From M3007 sp031425155 (lineage in GTDB: Bacteria; Bacteroidota; Bacteroidia; Chitinophagales; Saprospiraceae): DNA of 64,000 bases. The stretch spans positions 1-64,000 of the forward strand of contig JANPIV010000041.1 in NCBI GenBank assembly GCA_031425155.1, given 5' to 3'. The position numbers and the translations under genes are program-made. Positions 17,867 through 25,180 of this stretch are shown piece by piece; the stretch's first letter is position 1, and each line of letters begins with the position of its first letter. Under the pieces are notes generated by a model. The model saw nothing but the letters and a program-made list of their open reading frames with translations. It was not told the DNA's origin and did no database searches.

Positions 17867-18223
17867 ACATTGTTTTACGAATGTTTAATCGGCAGGTTGA
17901 GGTTGTCAAGAAATTTGAAGTGGGAGGCTGGCTAAAATAAAAATTGGCTGATAATCAGGTGGTTATTTTGAAACTCGTTTGTCGGAATAGCAGGGTTTTG
18001 CATTCTACTTTATGGCGTTTCTTATTGACTAGAGTTGTCATTTGTTGAATAGTGAACGTCATATTATTTAATACTATCGACAACTCAGAATATGAAAAAC
18101 TCGCTCACATCCAAGTTCAATAATAGATAAATACCCCTTGGAAGCATAGATGACGAGGCGGCGGTGGGTTGAATTTGATTTAAACTTCGCCGCCATGTGA
18201 GGCCATACATAGTTTTTACCTAT
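17867..18223. other. Intergenic region upstream of rep
   Basis: No gene is supported. The region holds a spaced inverted repeat gagttgtc/gacaactc (18032-18039 and 18079-18086) and a GC-rich one, ggcggcg/cgccgcc (18157-18163 and 18188-18194), the latter a possible terminator for the HNH gene on the minus strand. The rep promoter should lie near 17870-17940. Confidence 0.4.
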
Positions 18224-18922
18224 TTATCTATTCTTCGCCATTTTATCTTTAGATTCTGCAAAACTGATATGATTCGCCTTTAGGTATTCTATCAATTTCC
18301 CTGATTCAATTACATCAAAAGCAGAAGACTTTGCTTCATTTATAGTTTGGTATTCTTTTTTACTTTCCAAATTGTGTATTTTCAAATGATAACACGTCTC
18401 TTTACGACTAATCTCTATATCGAATAGATTCTGTCTGATTTTAGCTATGTTATCAATCAATTTCCATCGTCTTGAATTTATGAATCTTTCCATTCTTCCC
18501 TCATAGCTTTTTAGGGACTCCATTTTGTTCGACGCTATATTACTATCTGTTAAATTATCGCAACACATAGTGCCAACTTCTAATGTTCCCCAATTCTCGT
18601 GATAAACCATAAAAACGTATCGTATAGGTGCGCCACAGTTGTCGCATGTACCACTCAAATCACCTAAATCCTCATCACCAATATATTCCCACCCAAATTT
18701 TGGCATCATTAGACCATGTTCAACCGCATGACACCCTTTGCATAGAGTTATACAGTCTTGTATAGCATACTCCCAAGGCTTTCTCCCACTTATGTATTTT
18801 TTGTGGTGTACTTGTAATACAACTTCTATTTCGCCTCTGCCGCATGAAGTGCATTTACTGCCATCCGACTCGATCACATCTTTTCGGAACTCTTTCCATT
18901 GATTTTTTCTGTATAATTTCAT
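18224..18922 (-). CDS. HNH endonuclease family protein
   Basis: A 232-residue protein with an N-terminal HNH nuclease domain: CTSCGRGEIEVVLQVHHKKY, then ITLCKGCHAVEHG, giving the zinc Cys pairs and the HH...N/H...H metal centre. A second zinc-like motif (GTCDNCGAPIRYVF, MCCDNL) lies at residues 90-125, and the remainder is basic and helical. It is AT-rich and on the same strand as rep. HNH proteins on plasmids may act in defence or as homing nucleases; the role here is open. Confidence 0.8.
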   Translation of the reverse strand: MKLYRKNQWKEFRKDVIESDGSKCTSCGRGEIEVVLQVHHKKYISGRKPWEYAIQDCITLCKGCHAVEHGLMMPKFGWEYIGDEDLGDLSGTCDNCGAPIRYVFMVYHENWGTLEVGTMCCDNLTDSNIASNKMESLKSYEGRMERFINSRRWKLIDNIAKIRQNLFDIEISRKETCYHLKIHNLESKKEYQTINEAKSSAFDVIESGKLIEYLKANHISFAESKDKMAKNR

Positions 18923-19004
18923 GGGAAAATATTTATTCGATATTGTGCTGACTATCTCGCACGACTTTCTTGTTGTACAGGCTTTCCTTTATTGCTTGTA
19001 GGGT

Positions 19005-19730
19005 TTAGAATATGGTCAGTTGAGTAGATGACTTTATTTCCTGAAATTGCTGTCTGAAGGTTGTCGTAAATTTTGGTTTTACATCTTTTAAGGCAACATC
19101 AGCGTATTCCATTTTCTTTTTGAACTCCTCCCGATTTAGGATATTGCACTTGCCTCGGAATGCCATTTTTCGGTAAGTATGCCAATCTTCTTCGTAGTAT
19201 TTGTGGGTTTCAAACTCCACTAATTCGAGAAGGATGCCAAAGTTGGCTTCAATGAAAACGGGACAAGTACATTTTAAAATGCTTATTCGTGGCTGTTCCC
19301 AGAAAAAATAGTCTTTCTCAAATTTCAGTCTACCCCCTGTAAACGCACCCGTTTCATCGAATATCCAAGCCATTTTTTTATGAAATTGCTCTCGACCTTT
19401 TATTTCTCGGCTGTCAATCGAACTGTGTTGAATTTCAATCACCAGACCGTTTGTTAGCCTTACGTCCGCCTTTCGAGACTGTGAGCCGATAGTATAATAT
19501 ATCTCTGCAAATTCTGCACCGAACATCCGTTTCCAAGTTGCGTGCCATGCTCCTTCGTTTTCATATTGCGCAGCCACGCAATCCGTCGGTGCTTTTTGTT
19601 CGTGTCGCCAGTACTTATATTTTATCTCCCCTGTGCAGGCAATCACGGTCAATTTGCAAAATGGGCAAATAGCCCTTGCTTTCGGAGTAGGTTCTATTCT
19701 TTCATTTTTATCGTCCAGCGCATAAAGCAT
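19005..19730 (-). CDS. CoiA-like competence/nuclease family protein
   Basis: The 241-residue protein starts with an N-terminal zinc-binding segment (ICPFCKLTVIACTGEIKYKY, then WRHEQ) and continues with a restriction-like nuclease core (ADVRLTNGLVIEIQHSSID), where D-x-(n)-E-x-Q fits the PD-(D/E)XK fold of CoiA. CoiA promotes recombination of incoming DNA in competent bacteria; plasmid relatives may process transferred DNA. It lies 82 bases upstream of the HNH gene on the same strand. Confidence 0.75.
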   Translation of the reverse strand: MLYALDDKNERIEPTPKARAICPFCKLTVIACTGEIKYKYWRHEQKAPTDCVAAQYENEGAWHATWKRMFGAEFAEIYYTIGSQSRKADVRLTNGLVIEIQHSSIDSREIKGREQFHKKMAWIFDETGAFTGGRLKFEKDYFFWEQPRISILKCTCPVFIEANFGILLELVEFETHKYYEEDWHTYRKMAFRGKCNILNREEFKKKMEYADVALKDVKPKFTTTFRQQFQEIKSSTQLTIF

Positions 19731-19918
19731 GACTTTATTAGATTTTTATCTTTCTTTTGGTTGGCAAACTCTGGTTTACCACACTTTTGGCTCCAAGTTC
19801 GCAGTCAAAATTGCGGTTGTTTCGCCAATGGACAACCAATTTCTATGCCGATTTGATGTATAACCTTCATTTTTGTACTAATTTGATAATGTACATTATT
19901 TAGCATTCGGTTAAGGCA

Positions 19919-19932
19919 TACCAAACTTCACG
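19919..19932. repeat. Solitary tenth iteron
   Basis: One perfect TACCAAACTTCACG copy sits 3,000 bp from the last iteron of the array. Its flanks (cata before, cgtacttaaat after) match those of the iteron at 16919, so the two ends of the rep-HNH-CoiA segment look like copies of one sequence. Confidence 0.85.
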
Positions 19933-19935
19933 TAC

Positions 19936-20205
19936 TTAAATATCAATATCCATTTCCCGATCATCCCGTTTTTTGCCTATGCCTCGCTTAGTATCTCCAT
20001 ACTTTTCCTGAAGCCGCTCCAAAAACCTGGACTTGCTCACCGTTTTCTCCTTGCTGAATTCGTTGCTCCCAGCAATGAATCCTTGAGCATAAGGGTTCTT
20101 GCTGTCCTGAAACCCTTTCACAAGCAGTTTGGACAGTTGCGGGAGGTGCTTCTCCACCAAGTATCCGGCATTGAAAGCCTTTTGGATGATTTGACTCGTT
20201 GCCAT
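19936..20205 (-). CDS. Uncharacterized small protein downstream of HTH gene
   Basis: An 89-residue basic protein (MATSQIIQKAFNAGYLVEKH at the start, then SKSRFLERLQEKYGDTKRGI). Its first base overlaps the stop of the HTH gene, so the two form an operon. No family is recognized. The extreme C-terminus is acidic (DDREMDIDI). It ends three bases from the solitary iteron. Confidence 0.6.
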   Translation of the reverse strand: MATSQIIQKAFNAGYLVEKHLPQLSKLLVKGFQDSKNPYAQGFIAGSNEFSKEKTVSKSRFLERLQEKYGDTKRGIGKKRDDREMDIDI

Positions 20206-20495
20206 CAGAAAGTGTCTTTTGCCTTGGCGTTTAAAAATTCCAGAATGGAATCGCGGTCGTAGAGGATCAGTTTTCGGCTCGGCTGCGAAAACCGGATGGA
20301 GCCGTCGTCCCGATATTTTTGAAGGGTCGTTTTGGAGCTGACGTGTAGCAGCCGCATGGCCTCCTCATCGTCAATCCATTTCTCATGCTCGATGCCGTTC
20401 TTCTCTTTCAGGCGACTCACGACCTCCTCTACCAAAGCGTAGAAGGCTTCGGACTCCAGGCAGATAATGTCGAGGCGGTTTCCAAATTCCGGCAT
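20205..20495 (-). CDS. Excisionase-like helix-turn-helix protein (HTH_17 type)
   Basis: The 96-residue protein has the MerR/excisionase-like winged helix: WIDDEEAMRLLHVSSKTTLQ, then KYRDDGSIRFSQPSRKLILY and DRDSILEFL. I chose the ATG at 20495 (MPEFGNRLDIICLESEAF), the usual start of this Bacteroidota family; upstream in-frame sequence to 20669 looks non-coding. Such proteins regulate mobile elements or act in excision. It is the gene of the element closest to the tRNA. No integrase partner is visible. Confidence 0.75.
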   Translation of the reverse strand: MPEFGNRLDIICLESEAFYALVEEVVSRLKEKNGIEHEKWIDDEEAMRLLHVSSKTTLQKYRDDGSIRFSQPSRKLILYDRDSILEFLNAKAKDTF

Positions 20496-20662
20496 GGCCG
20501 AAATGTAGGGACAAATTGCGGGGTTGGGAAGTCGAGGGGCAAAAAATCCTCGGAAAGGCGGCTTGCCGAAAAAAAGTTCAAAATTTTTTTCGATACCAAA
20601 TGAAGTCAAATCGGCCCAAGTAAGACCGTATTCTGCTTGCAAATTGCTTGCAAATAAAAAAA

Positions 20663-20688
20663 GAGTCACGAATTTTAATTCGTAACTC
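20663..20688 (-). terminator. Intrinsic terminator after tRNA-Gly
   Basis: A 12-bp stem with one mismatch (gagtcacgaatt at 20663-20674, aattcgtaactc at 20677-20688) followed on the minus strand by a run of seven T. It lies 14 bases past the tRNA 3' end, so the tRNA locus appears intact to this point. Confidence 0.8.
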
Positions 20689-20701
20689 CTTGATAATCAA
20701 G

Positions 20702-20774
20702 AGCGGAAAACGAGACTCGAACTCGCGACCCCCAGCTTGGGAAGCTAGTGCTCTACCAACTGAGCTACTTCCGC
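20702..20774 (-). tRNA. tRNA-Gly (anticodon CCC)
   Basis: A complete cloverleaf can be drawn on the minus strand: acceptor GCGGAAG pairs with TTTCCGC, the T-loop is TTCGAGT and the anticodon stem CTAGC/GCTGG encloses the loop TTCCCAA, giving anticodon CCC (reads GGG). The discriminator base is U. CCA is not encoded. It is the first chromosomal feature right of the mobile element. Confidence 0.95.
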
Positions 20775-20858
20775 AAAATAACGCGGCAAAGGTAGGGGTT
20801 TTTTGGGAAAATGCAGAGGCAAAGCAAAGGTGAAATTTCTTTTGAAAAAGCCATCTCC

Positions 20859-21299
20859 TCACCCATTCCCCAGCCTCTCCACCATCCCACCATCCGCAAC
20901 CAAATCCTGCAAAGTCTTCTTTTCCAGCACCCCCAGCACGGCATCCCGCGCTTCGGCGAACAAACGGCTGATGCGGCAATTCGGTTGGTCGCAGACATCG
21001 CAGGGACGGTAAAAATACAGGCTCACACAGGGCAACATCGCAATCGGGCCATCAATCACGCGGATGACGCTGGCCAGTGTGGTCTGGTCGGGTGCGGTTT
21101 TTAGGAAGTAGCCACCGCCTTTCCCTTTTTTGCTGACTAATATGTCGGCGTTCTTTAATTCCAGCAGGATGTTTTCCAGGAATTTCAAGGGAATGCCTTT
21201 TCGCTCGGCGATTTCACTGATTAAAACCGGCCCTGCTGCATAGCGATTAGCCAAATATTCGAGGGCCTGAATGGCGTATTGCGCTTTTTTGGATAACAT
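20859..21299 (-). CDS. Rrf2 family transcriptional regulator
   Basis: The 146-residue protein starts with MLSKKAQYAIQALEYLA and has the Rrf2 winged helix (ISEIAERKGIPLKFLENILL, then GGGYFLK). Cysteines 91, 100, 103 and 108 lie in the region that binds an iron-sulfur cluster in IscR/NsrR, here with an unusual C-x8-C-x2-C-x4-C spacing. I chose the ATG at 21299 because upstream residues do not fit the family. It is divergent from a peroxiredoxin gene and opens a sulfur island, so it probably senses sulfide, persulfide or redox state. Confidence 0.85.
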   Translation of the reverse strand: MLSKKAQYAIQALEYLANRYAAGPVLISEIAERKGIPLKFLENILLELKNADILVSKKGKGGGYFLKTAPDQTTLASVIRVIDGPIAMLPCVSLYFYRPCDVCDQPNCRISRLFAEARDAVLGVLEKKTLQDLVADGGMVERLGNG

Positions 21300-21317
21300 A
21301 TTAATAACCTGAATTAT

Positions 21318-21360
21318 TAGTCCACTTTTTTTATAGACTGATTGCAAAGATATATCTTTG
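21318..21360. promoter_or_regulatory. Shared rrf2/peroxiredoxin control region
   Basis: On the plus strand a -7 element TATCTTTG (TAnnTTTG) lies at 21353-21360, 43 bases before the peroxiredoxin ATG. Just upstream at 21318-21339 is the box whose minus-strand reading is AGTCTATAAAAAAAGTGGAC. The core AGTCTATAAAA also occurs upstream of both polycysteine leaders. Confidence 0.5.
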
Positions 21361-21402
21361 CGGCCTTGCATCTGTCAACATTTATCACAAAACAGTCCAT
21401 CC

Positions 21403-22045
21403 ATGAGTCTGCGTCTAGGAGACATTGCTCCCAACTTCACCGCCCAAACCACTGCGGGCGACATTGATTTCTATGAATACCTCGGCGACAGTTGGGGGCA
21501 TTTTGTTCTCTCATCCCGCCGATTATACGCCGGTTTGTACCACGGAACTGGGCAAAACGGCCGCTTTGCAGGAAGAATTCCGGCAGCGCAATACGAAGGT
21601 GCTGGCCGTGAGCGTAGATGCCCTCGACCGCCATGCCGGTTGGGTGAAGGACATCAATGAAACCCAGCACGTCACGGTGGATTTTCCGATCATCGCCGAC
21701 CCGGAGCGCAACGTGGCCACTCTGTACGGCATGATTCACCCCAATGCGTCGGAAAATTTCACGGTCCGTTCGCTGTTCATCATTGGGCCGGATAAAAAGG
21801 TGAAACTGACGCTGACCTATCCCGCTTCTACGGGCCGCAATTTCCACGAGGTGCTGCGGGTGCTGGATTCGCTGCAACTGACGGCCAATTACAGCGTCGC
21901 TACGCCCGCCGACTGGAAACAGGGCGAAGACGTGATCGTGGTGCCTGCGGTCTCGACCGAGGATGCGATCAAGAAATTTCCGAAGGGCGTGAATGTGATA
22001 AAACCATATTTGCGGTACACGCCGCAGCCAAATATAGAGGAATAA
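21403..22045 (+). CDS. 1-Cys peroxiredoxin (Prx6-like), frameshifted near N-terminus
   Basis: Two overlapping frames together encode a typical Prx6-type peroxiredoxin of about 213 residues. The first frame starts MSLRLGDIAPNFTAQT; after DSWG the homologous sequence continues in another frame as ILFSHPADYTPVCTTELG, which holds the peroxidatic Cys. The break lies in a run of five G at 21494-21498; four would restore the frame. The enzyme reduces peroxides with one catalytic Cys. The frameshift may be a true mutation or a homopolymer sequencing error. The C-terminal part up to PYLRYTPQP is intact. Confidence 0.8.
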
Positions 22046-22175
22046 TGCAAATCATGGGTTAAGTATTGATACCGATTTTCAACTATTTACGCCCTCAAAT
22101 TTGACAACTTTTTGGAAGTTGTCAAATTTCGCACCTGATTATCAGCACTTTGCGTATTTAACCCGTGATTCGCAT
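22045..22175. repeat. Stop-codon-anchored palindromic repeat, copy 1
   Basis: A 131-bp repeat that starts on the last base of the peroxiredoxin stop codon. Its ends are inverted copies of ATGCRRATCAYGGGTTAA, and the middle is a perfect 14-bp hairpin (22097-22110 with 22116-22129). A relative of almost the same length lies at 51973-52104. Confidence 0.7.
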
Positions 22176-22248
22176 GAGTAAGCAACTGTAATCAAAGAAA
22201 ACCGACCCGCAAGGAACTGCATGCTGCGCCGAATTGTTGCAAATCGCC

Positions 22249-22521
22249 TCAACGCACTTCTTCGTATTCCACTTTTTCGGCAGATAATGGACTTGTGCTG
22301 TTGAATGTTTTCTGCTGTGGCGCAGCACAACCCGTTGCGCCGCAACATCCGATGTCGAACATTGCTTGCAGGGCAAAGAGGCTACCCGGCAGGAGCAGTA
22401 GCCATGTGCCAGTGCGCCATGCTTCCGTAAAAGCCCAGACGGCCAGCCCAGCCCGAAGCAAGCGCATAAAATGCCAGTTTTTCCAGAGTGTTGTCATGTT
22501 ATTTGAAGTGGATGATTTCAT
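22249..22521 (-). CDS. Small membrane protein with Cys cluster, sulfur-transporter operon
   Basis: A 90-residue protein with one or two hydrophobic segments (FMRLLRAGLAVWAFTEAW and GTWLLLLPGSLFALQAMF) followed by GCCGATGC. The pattern resembles the small DUF2892/YgaP-type membrane proteins that accompany rhodaneses and sulfur transporters. It starts five bases after the YeeE/YedE gene stop. A second Met (22497) is an alternative start. It probably helps sulfur uptake, an inference from context. Confidence 0.65.
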   Translation of the reverse strand: MKSSTSNNMTTLWKNWHFMRLLRAGLAVWAFTEAWRTGTWLLLLPGSLFALQAMFDIGCCGATGCAAPQQKTFNSTSPLSAEKVEYEEVR

Positions 22522-22526
22522 GAAAA

Positions 22527-23060
22527 TTAATGTGGCAGTCGGTCACGGAAATACCCGTACACCCAGGTACCGGCAATAGCACTTATTAGCGTGACAATGA
22601 TGACAAAAGCACCCGTGCCAATTTGGGCAAATAATGGTCCGGGGCAGGCACCCGTTAGGGCCCAGCCAAAGCCGAAAAGGATGCCGCCGAATATCTGGCC
22701 CTGATTGAATTTTTTGGGATGAAACTCAATGGCTTCCCCGTGGATCGTTTTGACCTTGAATTTTTTGATGAGCCAAACGGAAAGCGCACCCAGCACTACG
22801 CCCGTACCGATCACGCCATACATGTGGAATGATTGCAAACGGAACATTTCCTGAATGCGAAACCACGACACGATCTCGGCTTTGACGAAGGTGATGCCGA
22901 AGATCAGGCCGACTGCTGCATATTTCAGGTTGTACCACCAGGGGTGTTGCAGCTGCGATTCGTTCACGCACATGGTGTCGAGCGAGCGTACCTCGAAGTC
23001 CGTTTGGAATTCGTCTATCGGGTCATTGACCGGCGGGGCTAACGTTTTTAAGTTGGACAT
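22527..23060 (-). CDS. YeeE/YedE-type sulfur transporter half (DUF6691-like)
   Basis: A 177-residue membrane protein with about four hydrophobic segments and the conserved motif GFGWALTGACPGPLFAQIG, which carries the Cys used by YeeE/YedE (thiosulfate transporter TsuA) proteins to pass sulfur compounds. Together with the upstream half at 23115-23675 it makes up the two halves of a full transporter. It follows that gene by 54 bases. Confidence 0.85.
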   Translation of the reverse strand: MSNLKTLAPPVNDPIDEFQTDFEVRSLDTMCVNESQLQHPWWYNLKYAAVGLIFGITFVKAEIVSWFRIQEMFRLQSFHMYGVIGTGVVLGALSVWLIKKFKVKTIHGEAIEFHPKKFNQGQIFGGILFGFGWALTGACPGPLFAQIGTGAFVIIVTLISAIAGTWVYGYFRDRLPH

Positions 23061-23114
23061 TTTTCTGACAAATAGTTTTTAAGAATAAGACAGCGGAAAG
23101 GCAGGTGATGCCCA

Positions 23115-23675
23115 TCAAAGGGCCATAATATGCGGAAGGATCAGGTTGGCCATGATAAAGCCCCCGACCATGAAAAATATAGTGGCAATCAGCGATGGTA
23201 CCTGGAGGTCCGACAAGCCCATGATGGCGTGCCCGCTGGTGCATCCACCGGCGTAACGAGAGCCAAAACCCACTAAAAATCCACCGAAAACCAGCATGAT
23301 GAAACCGCGCAGGGTAAAGAGACTTTCCCAGGAAAGCAACTGCGTCGGTATCATACTGCTGTAGTCGGTGATGCCATAGCCTTGCAGTTCAGTCACCAGG
23401 GCGGGCGCCACCTTCACCGGCTCCGGATTGGCCAGCAGCGTGGAAGCGATGATGGCTCCGGCGATAATACCGCCGACGAAAAAGAAATTCCACACTTCTT
23501 TTTTCCAGGCGTATTGAAAAAACTGGAGATTGGCCGGAAAACACGCCGCACAGGCATGACGCAGGTTGGCAGAAAGGCCAAAGTGCTTGTTCCCAAGTAT
23601 CAACAGCGCGGGTACAATGAGGCCGATAATGATACCGGCAGCCCACCAGGGCCAGGGTTGAGAGAGTAGTTCCAT
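23115..23675 (-). CDS. YeeE/YedE family sulfur transporter half
   Basis: A 186-residue membrane protein with the signature GFGSRYAGGCTSGHAIMGLS near residues 133-152, the other conserved half-motif of YeeE/YedE sulfur transporters. Extra cysteines near residue 43 (HACAACFPAN) are typical of the Bacteroidota variant. It is the first gene of a three-gene operon. A -7-like element CATCTTTG and a Crp/Fnr-type palindrome lie directly upstream. Confidence 0.88.
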   Translation of the reverse strand: MELLSQPWPWWAAGIIIGLIVPALLILGNKHFGLSANLRHACAACFPANLQFFQYAWKKEVWNFFFVGGIIAGAIIASTLLANPEPVKVAPALVTELQGYGITDYSSMIPTQLLSWESLFTLRGFIMLVFGGFLVGFGSRYAGGCTSGHAIMGLSDLQVPSLIATIFFMVGGFIMANLILPHIMAL

Positions 23676-23696
23676 GTTGTTTGAACGTATTTAGAG

Positions 23697-23741
23697 CAAA
23701 GATGACGGACCTATTGGCCGTAATGGCGTGACATTTATCAC
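23697..23741 (-). promoter_or_regulatory. Crp/Fnr-type operator and -7 element of the yeeE operon
   Basis: The palindrome GTGACATTTATCAC is at 23728-23741. On the minus strand the -7-like element CATCTTTG follows at 23697-23704, exactly 23 bases away, which puts the operator near -41.5 as for class II Crp/Fnr activation. Confidence 0.65.
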
Positions 23742-23752
23742 AACGGGTAGTT

Positions 23753-25165
23753 TTAGTAGGTATAATGGAGGATGAGGTTGTAATGGGACATCTCTATTCG
23801 ATTGATCACGTACTTATCGTTGTTATACACCTCTCCCAACCGGCCTTTGCGGACGTATAGAAATTGTACCCGTAAGCCCTCGAACATTCCTCCGCAGGCG
23901 TAGCGGACATCCAGGTTGAATTGATCGAAGGATGGAAAAGCGTATTTATTGAGCGCAGCATTTTTTACATCGGGCAAATAAAAACGGCCGTAAACAGCTT
24001 CCAAGTGCAGTTTTTTGCTTTTGGTCTGCCAACCCAGGCGGCCAGTGATGGCGTGTGAATCACCACTGCCTTCCATCCGCTCCCGGGGGATCGCGGTGTA
24101 AAAAGGCTCTCGTCCCCATTCGCGGGGAGAGAGGAAACGGCCATCGGCAGTGATGCGGGTATAGGCGGCCAGGGCCTGCCAGGGTCCCCGCTGCCAGCCA
24201 GTTTGCACACTGACTACGTTGGACTGCCCGCCTTTTTGAAAATAAGTTTTCGAGGCTTCCGCATGGCCGCCGTAGGATAAGGCGTCCTGATGGATCATTT
24301 GCAGGCCAAATAACAGTTTATGGTCGTTTCGCAGCGGATGGGTATAATCGGCCTGAGCAAAGGCCGTGTGGAAGATATTTTGTACATAGTAGTCCCAAAC
24401 TTGCACCTTGGTGCGCTTACCGACTTGGCGCGTGATGCCCAGTACACCGATGCCCGCACTTTGCAGGTGCTCCGGGTAGCCGCTGCCACTGCCGTCGGGG
24501 TTCAGTCCCTTGGGATACAAGCCGATGGATTTGCCGATACCGTACCAGGCAAGTGTGCTGCGCGGCGATATTTTCCAGAGCCAGCCACCCTCGATTCTGG
24601 TGTTTTGCCGGGCATTGATTTCGGCCCAAATACCCGCTTCAGCAGTGGGGCGCATCCGTCCGTCCTGATAGTTGACAAAAGGAGTCTGGAGCAATTGCCG
24701 ACCTACGGTAATACGTGATTTTTTCCACGCATAGCGGAGCCAGAGTTCCTCCATCCGGTTCATGTTGCTACGGTTTGTCGGGTCTTCTACGTCGAACAAG
24801 CCAATCTCGTAACGGTTGACCGCGCCGGTGAGCGAATCTTTAGCCACAAGGTTGGAGGAGGCGACATTGTAATTGAACGCCCCTCCGATGCCAAAACTGA
24901 CTCCGTGAAAGGCGGCGGTGCTGAAATGCAGCCCGCCGCCCACTGCCCATGCGTAGTAGTCGGACAACGCCCGCGCATTGTCGGTAGCCATAAAATAGCT
25001 GCGAAAGTGGCCATTAAACTGGCCTTGCCGGAAGGCCTGCAAGAAGTTGGCGGGCTGGGAAACAGGCGGTTTCAACGTGGGGCAGGGTAAGTCCGGTGGG
25101 GATTGCTGGGCAAAAAAAACGGCGACTCGCAGAGTCGCCGCTATCAGTAGAACGAGCCGTTTCAT
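23753..25165 (-). CDS. OprD-like outer membrane porin
   Basis: This 470-residue protein has a signal peptide (MKRLVLLIAATLRVAVFFAQ) and continuous amphipathic beta strands with aromatic girdles. The start of the mature barrel (FNGHFRSYFMATDN, then SDYYAWAVGGGL) is typical of the OprD-type porins found in Bacteroidota, and the protein ends in an aromatic residue (HYTY). It lies 15 bases downstream of the persulfide dioxygenase gene on the same strand, so it may let sulfur anions or small organics through the outer membrane. Confidence 0.8.
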   Translation of the reverse strand: MKRLVLLIAATLRVAVFFAQQSPPDLPCPTLKPPVSQPANFLQAFRQGQFNGHFRSYFMATDNARALSDYYAWAVGGGLHFSTAAFHGVSFGIGGAFNYNVASSNLVAKDSLTGAVNRYEIGLFDVEDPTNRSNMNRMEELWLRYAWKKSRITVGRQLLQTPFVNYQDGRMRPTAEAGIWAEINARQNTRIEGGWLWKISPRSTLAWYGIGKSIGLYPKGLNPDGSGSGYPEHLQSAGIGVLGITRQVGKRTKVQVWDYYVQNIFHTAFAQADYTHPLRNDHKLLFGLQMIHQDALSYGGHAEASKTYFQKGGQSNVVSVQTGWQRGPWQALAAYTRITADGRFLSPREWGREPFYTAIPRERMEGSGDSHAITGRLGWQTKSKKLHLEAVYGRFYLPDVKNAALNKYAFPSFDQFNLDVRYACGGMFEGLRVQFLYVRKGRLGEVYNNDKYVINRIEMSHYNLILHYTY

Positions 25166-25180
25166 CGCGTGGTCAACTTT

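Noticed and set aside
18032..18086. Spaced inverted repeat gagttgtc/gacaactc as an attachment site
   Set aside because: Only 8-bp arms with a 39-bp gap and no second copy elsewhere; could be chance.
20702..20774. tRNA-Gly as the integration site of the plasmid-like element
   Set aside because: The tRNA and its terminator are intact, but no copy of the tRNA 3' end is found at the left junction near 1190-1517 and no integrase gene is seen.
21375..21388. TCAACATTTATCAC as a fifth Crp/Fnr operator
   Set aside because: Only the right half matches, and it lies downstream of the -7 element, so it does not share the position of the other four.
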